Of a stretch of 64,000 nucleotides of DNA, positions 23,331 through 33,671 are shown in pieces. A program made the position numbers and the translations under genes. Position 1 is the first letter of the stretch, and the number at the start of each line of letters is the position of its first letter. This DNA is from Phaeoceros laevis (Eukaryota; Anthocerotophyta; Anthocerotopsida; Notothyladales). The stretch covers positions 30,713 to 94,712 of the forward strand of contig JBNGIQ010007638.1 of the NCBI GenBank assembly GCA_049999765.1, read 5' to 3'. The notes under the pieces were generated by a model. It was not told the origin of the DNA. It did no database searches and saw only the letters and a program-made list of their open reading frames with translations.

Positions 23331-24509
23331 TCAAAGAAGGCCAGAAGATATCAAGGTCTGCCTGGTCAAGGTCTTGTCAACAAGAGAGAAAGTCCTCTTG
23401 ATAACCAGACGATCCAAAGCTGTTGTGCCATAGATCTCAAAAACTCGTTGCACGCTGGTTTCATGACCTGTGTTTTTGTAGTACAGATCCTTGAACTTGT
23501 TCTTCACATACTCGAATGCATGATCGACCTCTGCTTTTTGCTCCACCTCACTTCCGCCCTCTGTTAATGGTTTGTAGTCTTTGAACCAGTCACATGTCGT
23601 GAGAGGTACCTGTAAGACTTTCCTTTCGAAAATATCCAGCTTGTTGAGGAAGACCATAAAGGATGTCTTTTCAAACCAAGGTTGCGTGATCACCCACTCA
23701 AACAAGTCCTTGGTCTCCATCATCCTGTTGACAGCCTCATCTTCGAAGAGTGTTTGGTCATACTCACTGAGTGCAGCACAGAATATGACAGCAGTGACCC
23801 CATGGAATAGGTGTATCCACTTCCTCCGTTCATTCCTTTGGCCACCCACGTCCACCATCTTGTACACCTCATTTGATGCAAGCTTCCGGTTTGATGCCTC
23901 TGTTGGGGTGAACTCAGTTTCTACTACACCTACAGTCCGGACACGGGCATACAGAACATCTTCTGCTGTGGGAACGTAATCTGGCTGGGCTAGCCGCTGG
24001 ATGCTCTCAAGGAAATAGAAAGAGCAGTCCGGGAGCTGAAGGGTGTTTGCTCTCAGGTATGCTGCTTGAACAGCTGGGTCCCTCCACAAATTTTCGATAT
24101 CTTCTGCAATGACAGGATTGAGTTTTGGGAAAGATGGACCGGCCAGCAACTTAGATATCCGGTCACTTCGAAGCTGGTTCTCTGATTGCAATACGTACTT
24201 GTCTGCATCATCGCCCTCAAGTGTGAACTCCTCACACCCATCCAGAAGAATCTTGATGGACTGAAAAACATTTGCGTGAACAACAGAGATGTAATTCATC
24301 CGCTCAAGCTCATCGAACCCCGTCTGGAACAGAACCTTGATCTGCTTGAAGATGGTCGATTTACCGGATTCCCCAGCACCAAGCAGCAGAATTTTCCGAA
24401 CATTCTTCTCCCTTTTGTTTTCTCGAGCTATACGCCGGCTTATCTCATCGTCTGCAGCCTCTTCAGCTGCATCCTCAACCTGCTCACCTTTCGAGCAGGC
24501 ACTGCCCAT
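23331..24509 (-). CDS. GPA1: Canonical heterotrimeric G-protein alpha subunit, intronless
   Basis: 392 residues from Met at 24509, chosen over an in-frame Met at 24554 because MGSACS is the expected N-terminus: Gly2 for myristoylation and Cys5 for palmitoylation, both requiring this start. All G boxes are present: P-loop GAGESGKST (44-52), switch I with Arg189 and Thr192, DVGGQ (220-224, catalytic Gln), NKLD (289-292) and TTALD (362-366). The protein ends SGLL, as in other plant G-alphas. It is the canonical type, not the extra-large XLG type. In plants it pairs with G-beta-gamma at the plasma membrane and is mostly controlled by RGS or receptor kinases. Switch I reads RVRTVG where most plant G-alphas have RVRTTG; the Mg-binding Thr is kept. 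Angiosperm GPA1 genes are intron-rich; here one exon suffices. Confidence 0.95.
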   Translation of the reverse strand: MGSACSKGEQVEDAAEEAADDEISRRIARENKREKNVRKILLLGAGESGKSTIFKQIKVLFQTGFDELERMNYISVVHANVFQSIKILLDGCEEFTLEGDDADKYVLQSENQLRSDRISKLLAGPSFPKLNPVIAEDIENLWRDPAVQAAYLRANTLQLPDCSFYFLESIQRLAQPDYVPTAEDVLYARVRTVGVVETEFTPTEASNRKLASNEVYKMVDVGGQRNERRKWIHLFHGVTAVIFCAALSEYDQTLFEDEAVNRMMETKDLFEWVITQPWFEKTSFMVFLNKLDIFERKVLQVPLTTCDWFKDYKPLTEGGSEVEQKAEVDHAFEYVKNKFKDLYYKNTGHETSVQRVFEIYGTTALDRLVIKRTFSLVDKTLTRQTLISSGLL

Positions 24510-25382
24510 TCCTTCGGACTGCGTTGCCCACCCTCCCCACCCCTCTTCTCCCAATCAGATGCAATCCTAAAGATAACGATCCATCAATGAACTTGTCTTG
24601 TTCCACAGAAGATTGAATCTGTTTCAGGCTCCTCGCAATGGTCCTAGAACCCTTCTGTTGACTGTTGCTTCAGAGTTGGCAGAGCCCAAGCAACCTGACC
24701 AAACAGAACTGGTAAAATGGAGCCTAACATTATGCAGCGAATCCGTCCAGGAAGCCAAGCAACGGGGTCAATACATATGCAAATGCCACCTTTTTACTGC
24801 ATGAATCACATCACCCAGTGTAGGTCCAAGGACGATCGGTACAAGCTCCTGTAAGTCTTGTAGAATGAGGCAAGCCGCGCCTCCGTCGATTTTTGTTGAC
24901 TCAGCCCAAATATCTTGTCGTCCCTGGTGGTGATGCTGGCAGCTGACTGAAAACGAAGCCTCCTGCTAACCAACCGTAGGGTCAGGGTGGTGCGATCTTC
25001 TCGACGTAGGTTTACCACCAATCTTTTGACTGAGACTTTGAAGGCAAGCTATCCGCGTCAGGTGTGCTTTGACTGCATCGCACGCTCACATCTGGCACCA
25101 CGTATGTGAGCTTCCTTCGCACGATCGTGTAGCTAGCCAGGAAGCTTCTAGAAAAAACAATGCTTTCTCGGGTGCCGAAGCATAAGACTGCTGATTAGAG
25201 TGAGCTTTAGTACGCCGCTGTAGAGATCCTCAAACGTACACGGAGCCAAGACGATGCCCCAAAGCTTCACTGATGCCCACAAGTTCTTTTCTATCAGACT
25301 GGGGGGGCAAAGAATAGCCTACATTCGATGGTGCTAATCTAATTGATGAATTACTCAGCCAAAGCATGACCGCGTAGCGCCT
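24510..25382. other. Intergenic region between GPA1-like and ATP sulfurylase genes
   Basis: About 870 bp with no convincing coding sequence. It holds the promoter/5' UTR of the minus-strand G-alpha gene on its left and the 3' UTR of ATP sulfurylase on its right. Confidence 0.5.
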
Positions 25383-27308
25383 CTAAGCGGTCACGGCTTC
25401 TTTTGCTGCCAAGCTCTGGTAGTAGTCAACCAAAACCTTCCAACCACCAGGGCACATAAATCCATCCGGAAGGTTCTCCCCATTCCGTGCAAAAGTGCGC
25501 ATCTGCATATGACCCGCAAAGCCTGAGCAACCCGTTTCACGTACTACAACATCACTCATGAAACGGGAATACACGAAGGTTATCTGACCTTGGTTCCTGA
25601 AATGAAAAGGAAATCACTCTCCCTCGATTTTTCGAAAAAGGCCATCGTGCCCTGCGTCTTGTCATAAGCAGCAACCTGCACACCATTGCAAGTTGTTGGA
25701 AGCTGCTCACACGTTGCCACCACCATTTAAACCATGCCAACATGACTGCAGTGGAGGCAGGATGCGAAAGCTACCCTGAAAGGTAGAATGTTGAGTCTTT
25801 CCAAGCCGGGAGCCATGCTGAGAACCAACTTGCCATGCTCACCGTCATACAAATCTCTCTTCTCAGTGGGATGGCCCATGCCTGCTGGATCCCGACCTAC
25901 AATGTAGAAGTCAGCACCAGCGTTTATCCTGGCTTTGGCATGCCATTGGACTTCTGTTGGGCCGGCGTAAAGCATGGGTGAAGGGAAAATAGCCAGCACA
26001 GTTGTCTCAGCGTCTAAGACTCCCTCTGCCAAAACCTGCATTTCGGATTGAGAGCGTTCAACATCAGCATGCCGGCAAAACATCAGCTGTTCCTGTACTG
26101 CAATAGGCAGTATGCACATTACCTGGTCGTGTTGCTTCATGCGCCAGTCCAAAGGTACGTCATCTTCCTTGACGAAGCCACCTAAAGGATGGAGGAGCAG
26201 AATGGGGTTTTTGAAACCCCTGTCCAGGAGAGTCTTCCTGGTGTCGGTCATGAGTAGAGCATGGCCGTTGTGAACTGGATTCCTCAGCTGGAAAGCAAAA
26301 ACTGCATCTGCTTTCCTTCTTTCAAACTCGGCTCGCAGTTCTGCAGGAGACAGCCTGAAGTGGTCGAGGCCATCGTTATACTTGATCCGTTCTAGAACCT
26401 CCAAGTCTCCACCGACAAGCCAGTTTCCTGCATTTGTGATAGCCTCCTCTACATACGGAAGCCCTCTGGCAGTACATCCCCAGGTGCGTGCTATCCGCTC
26501 CTCCTTGTTGTGCTTGTAAATCTCAATGCTGCACACAGACACACCACCACCGATTAGTCGGATCCGGTTCTGAATAACAGGCCCTGGACAACCTCACACT
26601 CTGAAAGGTGTCACTGAGCTGGCCGACGCAGATCAGGGCTTACTTGCGCGCAATGGCAACTTTGCAGGACCCACGAGCTTACTTGCGGAGAATGGCAACA
26701 TCTTGGTTCTGCAAAGGGCCTACGAGCGTCACGGCACTTGCTCCAGCAATTGCCTCCTTCTGCGAGTCGTCGATAGCCAGCACAATTGGCACAGACATGT
26801 TGACGAGGGTTCCATCCGACGCTCTGAGAGAGTTGAAGTGCAGCGCCTGCAAATACTGGTCTTGCCTCATAAAACCACGCAGCGGGCTGGCCCATCCCTC
26901 GGACAATACGTGCACCCATTCCAATTCTACTCTGCTGATGTTGATGCGAGGCAGACTCGAAGCCTCCGCATTCTTAGCCAACCGGTCCTTCTCGGGCACC
27001 ACGAGATCTACCAGCACACCTCCGTCAGGCGCTATGAGCCCTGCTCTGGCCACCCCGGAGCCGTGAAATCCCCTACGCTGCATCTCTTGCCTTACCCTAG
27101 GCTGGCTGAAAAATTCCCGCTGCACAAGGGATGGCCCCGCGCTGCTGCCCAAACTGGAGCTTGAGGATGCTGAAGGAAGCAGTGATGCGAGGGAATGCAA
27201 CGCAACAGCAGACGGGGGACTGCACTTCATGGGGGCAACAATGGCCGCAGCTGGAACCCGTGCGAACGCAGCAGCTGTCCCCATCGCCATTCCTTTAGAG
27301 GAGCTCAA
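25383..27308 (-). CDS. APS: ATP sulfurylase (sulfate adenylyltransferase), plastid type
   Basis: Five exons: 27308-26683, 26528-26123, 26035-25775, 25675-25589, 25502-25383; 499 residues, all junctions in phase. It makes adenosine 5'-phosphosulfate from sulfate and ATP, the entry step of sulfate assimilation. The Ser/Ala-rich first 70 residues look like a plastid transit peptide. Signature motifs are present: [14 protein letters not shown] (QxRN and HxGH nucleotide-binding), [34 protein letters not shown] and a C-terminal [14 protein letters not shown]. Two splice oddities: intron 2 (26122-26036) is 87 nt long with no stop codon, so retention would keep the frame; and the end of exon 1 with its splice donor is duplicated inside intron 1. 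It is divergent from DLST, with 430 bp between the start codons. Confidence 0.95.
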
Positions 27309-27738
27309 CCTATCCTACCATCCTTGGCTGAACTTCGACTGAAGAGAGACATGCAAAGTGGTGGTCGAATGAAAGAGGCGCCTGTTATCCTACTGAGCCA
27401 ATGACACATAAATAGTTACTGCTAGCCGAGTGACTGGCCGAGACTACCTACCAAAGATAGGCGAGACAAAGCAATTTAAGCAATAGGTAATTGTCTTACT
27501 CCCAGCACCTGTGAATAAACGTTTTATGGTTAAAATCGTCCTCCATAATTATCCAGTGCTTCAACAGCAGAAGCTGACGACTCTCTGGCGCGCTGGAGTG
27601 TCCTGCCCTGCCGCGAGAGCTCCGTGGCATACTCCGCTGCTTCCTACTCCTTTCCTCCACTCAGCCTGCCATGAATTAGGCTCAGTCAACATCTGGGGCA
27701 AAACAATTTTGCTGCCAGCCCGCGGGTCTGGCTCCGCC
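27309..27738. promoter_or_regulatory. Divergent intergenic region ATP sulfurylase / DLST
   Basis: 430 bp separate the two start codons of head-to-head genes, so both promoters and 5' UTRs must fit here or overlap. No TATA box or named element could be assigned with confidence. Confidence 0.5.
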
Positions 27739-30700
27739 ATGGATCGCGCTCTCGGGCGCCTTGTTCGCTCTCGCTCTGCGCTTTCCCGCGCTCTTCGCCA
27801 TGCTTCCAAGGTTTGGTTCCCATCTCTGACGCGATTGGATGTTGTTAGCCTCTACCAATCGCGATCCACTTGTCCTGCTGGAATTTGTCGCTGTTTGAGG
27901 TTATCATGCTGCATTCTGTCCGCTTTTGGATGTTTGACGGGGCTGAGGTTGCCGGGCGATTGCGGGGGGTATGTGGCTTCGATCACGGCCCAACTGGCCA
28001 ATGGCGCGCCCTTACGCGGTGTTCGGCTACAGACTGATATGTTGACTTGAATTTGGTTTGCAGCCTGGGCTGGTGAGGACAGTAGTTGTGCGGCATTTGC
28101 ACTCGGCATCTCCCTCCGGTACGCTGCTTCACCGTTCCCCATCTTCGTGCTTAATTATGGTGTCTGGCACGTCACATTGCTGCTGAACGCTGACGATGGA
28201 ACAGTTGTCCTCCTGTCTCGCAGGATCTGGGAGAGTAGGAGCTGAGCTGAGGTCGGGTGAAGCTTTGGCTTGAGCATCTGTGTAATTTGAGATCGTGGAT
28301 AGTGGAAGCTGCGGGAGGGCCTAGAGATTAGGGTTGCAATTTTAGGAGTTTCAAGCTTTAGCCTTGGTGTTAGGGGACGGTGGAAGAGGTGATGGTTAAC
28401 CGAATTCTTCAGTTTCTTCGACTTGGAATCTAACTGGCCAAATGATCTGTACTCCAGGGCAAATGCTATTCTCTTTGAGAGAATCCCAGTTTGGCAGGGA
28501 TGCATCAGAAATTTTGCATCAGAAGGTGTGATTGCCATCTCAATAGTGGTTCTGTGTGAAGACTTATGGCTGGTGTCAGTGGTTCTAATGGACAAGCTTG
28601 TCCTGTTCAACTTTTTCTGGTTCTCATTCGTTGCTGCTTGTCGATGGACCAACTGTTGATCTTGTATTGTTCTCTTGCAAACCCTATCTGTTCGGCAGGT
28701 GGTTCGACGGACATTGTGGTGCCCTTCATGGGTGACTCTGTGCCGGATGGGACACTTGCAGCATATTTGAAGCGTATGTGACTAACATGTTTCTCGCATA
28801 CCCCTCAGTTACTTTTCCTGGGTTTTCCGTCTCTTCTTTTCTAACATTAAATGCTTGAAGCCATGTTTCATGGGAGGTGTTAGATGCCAGCCCTTCTCAG
28901 ATGTATTCTATGTGCGGCAACTTGCAGAGGCAGGGGACTCCGTGGAGGTTGATGATGTTATCGCACAGATTGAGACTGACAAGGCAAGATTTGTCCTTAA
29001 AATGTCCAGGAAGCTTGTTCTGTGTTGTGCGTGGGAACTGGAACTAACGAAGGTTGTGTTCTCCCAGGTCACAATAGATGTGAGGACACCTGACGCTGGT
29101 GTCATTGAGCAGGTTGGCCAAAAGTTCCAAAGTTGTCGGGAGTAGTTGTCTGTGTCTCGAAGTCGCAGTTTCAGAACTTCTATTTACAGCCTGTCACTCA
29201 TCTATACAGTTTTTTATTGCAGCTTACCGCTAAGCAGGGTGACACGGTGACACCGGGGACCAAGGTTGCTATTCTTGCTAAGGGCAAAGGTGGGGGCAAA
29301 CCGGCTGAGAAAAAAGCACCAAAGCCAGAAGCGCCTGCCAAAACGCAAGAAACTTCTGCACCTCCTAAACCAAAACCAGCGGAGGCAGCTGTGCCCCCTC
29401 CACCCCGACCCAAACCTGCCGAAAGTGCTGCACCAGGTCCTTCACGTGCCAGTATTACGGAGCCTCAGCTGCCTCCCAAGGACAGAGAAAGGAGGGTAAG
29501 TCCAGTCTTCTTAACTCCACAATACCCATGAGCATTGTTATGTTTCGAATTGTTTTGGGCCCCCAGTTCGCCATGCTGATCTTGTGTTTCCTCCCATGAT
29601 TGTTAGGTGCCTATGACTCGATTACGGAAAAGGGTTGCGACCAGGTTGAAAGACTCTCAAAATACGTTTGCACTTTTGACTACGTTCAACGAAATTGATA
29701 TGTATGTGGCACACCAGGGGATTTTGTTCCGAGTTCAGAAGGATGCAAGCTCTGGTTTTGTTGAGATTCTAGTCTCAACTTTTTTTGAAGTTTTATTCAT
29801 AAGCTACTTGACTTTGTTATGAGTGTGATCTCATAATCTTGATCAACATCTGCAGGACCAACTTAATGGCACTACGTTCTGAGTACAAGGATGCGTTTCA
29901 GGAGAAACATGGTGTGAAATTGGGTTTTATGTCAGGGTTTGTGAAGGTGACTGTGCCGTAGGTTTGGCTTTCTATTACAAAGTCGTCTTTTTTATTGCAA
30001 AGATTCAAATGGACTCTGTACGGCAAATTGAACCTGCTGGTTGTGCAGGCAACTGTGAGTGCTTTGCATCAACAGCCTGTTGTGAATGCTGTTATTGATG
30101 GCGATGACATCATATACCGTGACTATGTTGACATCAGTATTGCTGTTGGTACTGCAAAGGTGAACCTGGCATTTTGGCTGTGTCTATATTAGAGAAAGGC
30201 GAAATGCACATTCTGTTCTGTCACAATTCAGCTGAGTTTCTGATGCGTTGGTTGACTCTCATAGTTTCTAATGCGTTGGTTGTCTACCAGGGCCTTGTTG
30301 TTCCTGTCATCCGAGGAGCAGAGCATATGGGTTTTGCAGACATTGAGAAAACTATCAGTGCTCTGGGAAAGAAGGCCAATGATGGTAGCATTTCCATCGA
30401 CGATATGGCAGGGGGTACATTTACAATCTCAAATGGCGGTGTATATGGAAGCTTGATCAGTACTCCTATCATCAACCCTCCTCAGGTACAATGACTGGAT
30501 ATGACAAGCCCTGGATACTCTGGTGGGCCTTTCACATCCTAAATGCTTCGCAACTGATGAATCTGTGTGAATCTGTTGCAGTCTGCGATTTTGGGTATGC
30601 ATTCCATTCAGAAGCGGCCGGTGGTGATTGGGGAGAACATTGTTGCTAGGCCCATGATGTATGTTGCGTTAACATACGATCATAGGCTTATTGACGGGAG

Positions 30701-30773
30701 GGAAGCTGTATTGTTTCTCCGCGCCATCAAGGATGCCGTCGAAGATCCTCGTCGCCTGCTTTTGGACCTTTAG
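27739..30773 (+). CDS. DLST: Dihydrolipoyllysine succinyltransferase, E2 of 2-oxoglutarate dehydrogenase
   Basis: Eleven exons: 27739-27810, 28064-28118, 28699-28773, 28928-28983, 29068-29112, 29223-29495, 29607-29701, 29856-29946, 30049-30159, 30291-30485, 30582-30773; 419 residues. It transfers the succinyl group to CoA in the mitochondrial TCA cycle. The Arg/Ser-rich first exon is a mitochondrial presequence. A lipoyl domain follows ([12 protein letters not shown] to [12 protein letters not shown]), with the lipoyl-lysine in ETDK at the end of exon 4, then a Pro/Ala/Lys-rich linker (exon 6). The catalytic domain begins [19 protein letters not shown] and ends with active-site [10 protein letters not shown] (His and Asp present). 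There is no clear peripheral-subunit-binding domain, as in other plant DLSTs. The intron after the lipoyl-lysine codon starts GC rather than GT (28984). Confidence 0.94.
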
Positions 30774-31795
30774 TTGGCCAAGCAGGGATTTCAGTCTGGA
30801 CCCAATGGGTTGGGTGACGTGTGGAGCTTGTCTTTCGTGAGACATATCCACGTTTCGTTGTCCTAGGGGACCTTGGTATTGATCACACGCTCTTGGTGAG
30901 ATACGCAATTTTGTCCTGCGTTTGATTTGCAGCCAGGCAGGATTGCTTGTGAGAATGACTTCCAAAGCTGTACGGACGACGGATGGCTGAATGGTCTAGT
31001 TCTGTTGGAATAGCCCGTCGGAATGGAGTAAATCGTACTAAGCACGTATTGATTTGGGCTCGACTTTCATTACGTGTCAACGATTGCTTAGTCTGCCCTT
31101 CTATATATTTGGGCATATATTTGCACACCTCAATGGTTAGACAGTGGGTGTAACGACTGTGCAAGGTGTAGAGAGATCCAACCCTCCCACCAGCAGACAG
31201 TGCGCTGGATTGCACAGACGCGAAGGTTATTGCTGTAACAATCATCCCACGTCAAGTTTGAACGTGCTGTGTTGGAGTGTGATAAGAGTGTCCTCCTCAA
31301 CATGATCACAGCTATACGCCAGCTTGAGGCAGCCACCTTGAAAGGACGTGGGAAGTGTGCATGCAGACAGCAGCTAGAAAGTGCACAAAAGGACGTGAGG
31401 CATGACATTGAGCTGTTACCAGCGGCAGAAATTGCACACATGGACCTGAGTCGTGTTATTGAGCAGTTGAAGGAATGAAGCAAAAACCATCAAGGAAAAC
31501 ACCTTTCACGGCATAGAGCTACTGAAAAACTCCGTTGATCTAAACAAGAAGAAAGCAGCTACTGAAAAACTCCATTGATCTCCACAAGAAGAAAGCATCT
31601 TCAGGGACTATGTATGGCACAAGCACAGCCAACTTCGAAAACTTGACTGGAAGGAAACTGCGAGGATTAGTTTCCTCAAGCAGCTTCAAGAACGAATGAT
31701 ACTTAACCCTAGATTAAAATGAATGACAAGCAATGAGGCTTGTGCGAGCTGAGAGTGATGGTTGATGTTAGTCCAGCCTAAATATCCTTACTACA
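30774..31795. other. Interval between DLST and M23 genes
   Basis: About 1 kb. A 69-residue plus-strand frame (31269-31478) with heptad-like LEAATLKGRG and IEQLKE segments is the only protein-like stretch, too short to name; it may be a gene relic. Immediately after it a ~40-bp unit (GCTACTGAAAAACTCC with TTGATCT and ACAAGAAGAAAGCA) is present twice, at about 31518 and 31557. Confidence 0.4.
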
Positions 31796-32686
31796 TTACA
31801 ACTCCACGTAGCAGGAGGGGTCTACAGGACAACCGTGAGAATTCCTGATCTCCCAATGCAAATGGGGACCTGTGGCTCTACCAGTCTCCCCCACCGAAGA
31901 GATACATTGCCCTCGTTTCACTTGTTGCCCTTCCCAAGTGAAGATCTCGCTGTTGTGGGCATACAGAGTTCTCCAGCCATCTTGGTGCGTGATCTGCACA
32001 GCACAGAATGCAACAAGTGAGGAGGAAATTCTTCATACAGCCTGATTAGGTCACGCAGAGGTGCAATGGGCGAAGTAGTGCAGGCAATTGCTTACTTCGA
32101 CCAAGTATCCATAGCCGCTTGGTTCCCACCCAGCAAAGGTCACTTCACCAGCGTCTGAAGCAAGAACTGGCTCTCCAGGGGGAGCAGCAAGGTCGACTCC
32201 ATTGTGATGTCGGCCCCAACGAGGTCCGAATCCGGAGCTGATCTCCCACACTTTGTCAACAGGCCTGATGAAGCCCGACCAGCACACCTGTGCATTTTCG
32301 GCAACCTCCTCCGCAATTGCTAAGGCACTCTGGGTTGGCTCTTTCACCCATTTTGGCCTCGGCTTCGCCGTCCCGGGCCTCGCCGTCGCCTTGCTGGCTG
32401 TTGTGGTGGAAAGCTCCGCAGCCTTCAGAACCTGAACCTTGGAATCAAGAGGCGATGCGCACACTTCAGCCTTCTGGGTCGCCACGGGCATAGCGCCCGT
32501 AGCCGTGCCGGGTGTCGAGGCTGCCAGGGCCCAGCCCCTATCCAACACCTGCACGGTCTTGATTACATCCATGGTCTTCTGCCACACCGCCTGAGACACT
32601 GCAGACAGGTTGCTCTTCTGCCAGACCGCCTGTGACATAGCAGAGAGGTGCTCCAAGGGCTTGTTCGCAGGCAGTGTTTGAGACAT
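31796..32686 (-). CDS. M23-family (LytM/lysostaphin-type) metallopeptidase
   Basis: Two exons, 32686-32096 and 31993-31796, encode 262 residues with a complete M23 domain: GPRWGRHHNGVDLAAP (zinc His161 and Asp165), LYAHNS (His210) and GPHLHWEI (HxH, His241 and His243). M23 enzymes cut the peptide bridges of bacterial peptidoglycan. Bryophyte plastids are known to retain peptidoglycan synthesis, so a plastid wall-remodelling role is a reasonable inference. The N-terminal 130 residues are Ser/Thr/Ala-rich with a duplicated SAMSQAVWQK-type segment. An in-frame stop lies 12 bp upstream of the chosen Met. A separate frame starting at 32940 begins with a leader-like stretch (CLCAVLALLISATSSAAFL) and could be an upstream targeting exon; TAG|G just before this ATG is a possible acceptor in correct phase, but I found no clear donor. 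Confidence 0.85.
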
Positions 32687-33671
32687 CCTACCGGATTAAC
32701 CTGCTCCAGAGAACCTGCTGTTAAGGATGCGCGAATCTTGCCAAACCGCACACCACGAGGCTGAAACAGGCCACCGTCGCAACGAGCCGTCCGATCCACT
32801 CCCTTGCGCTCCTGGTCAAGGCCGCCTGGCAGATGCATCAGCCGGCTCCCCGCGACCAGCGCCACCCTGAGGAATGCAGCCGAACTGGTGGCGCTAATAA
32901 GCAGGGCAAGCACAGCGCACAAGCAATGAAGCAGGCGCACAGCGGGAAGTGCTGTGTGGTCTGGTTTAAGGATTATCGAGCCTAACTGGACAGCTGTGTC
33001 CCTTCCTATGGTAGCAAAAGTTAAGACTAAATACTCCGTGGAAACTTCCAGCCTTACGTGTCATGGCAAAGTTCAAATCCGTGGACATTACCGTTGGTGA
33101 GCTGGGCCACCCCAGCCGGGCACTCTATATCGAGCACCGTTCTCACAAACAAAGGCAAGTTTCATTATTGGAACTTGTTTTCTAGCACGCAATCTTCCCT
33201 GGATATGCCTGACCACCCTTTTTACAGACAAGAGAATGGAATAAAAAAAAGACGTCTATTATGTATTACACAATGGTAGGATGGGGCCCACGATCCTCCC
33301 TTGGTAAGGATCCACACCTACTACTGTAGGTAGGTGTGCGTCACTGTCTCACAAAGAGTAAGCTGCTGCTAGTGATAGACGTGTGTACTTTTGGTGCCCC
33401 GAAGCAATCTGCATCTTATCCCTTAAAGCACTGCAGTCTTCTCTTAAACTGTACTGTCCATCAGCTCTATTGACATCCAAAAAGTCATGTGTACAGACTA
33501 AAATCAGCTTATAACCCTACACAGATGTTTGGAATAGAGGTGCAACGCCAAGCTGAGGGGAGTGCTCCAATACCAGCTACATCGCCCTCACACCTTACAG
33601 CCTGCAGCAGGCCTCGGAGACAAGGTAGGCAATACACAAGACCGTGCTATGGTGCCTCGTAACTGCTGACA
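32687..33671. other. 5' flank of M23 gene and 3' flank of SCE1
   Basis: A possible targeting exon of the M23 gene lies in 32940-32700 on the minus strand (see that entry). The remaining ~700 bp to 33671 is AT-rich with no recognised gene. Confidence 0.4.

Noticed and set aside
24510-24554. Upstream in-frame Met of the G-alpha gene adding 15 residues
   Set aside because: The extension would bury the MGSACS lipidation signal, which must be N-terminal; the Met at 24509 is the better start.
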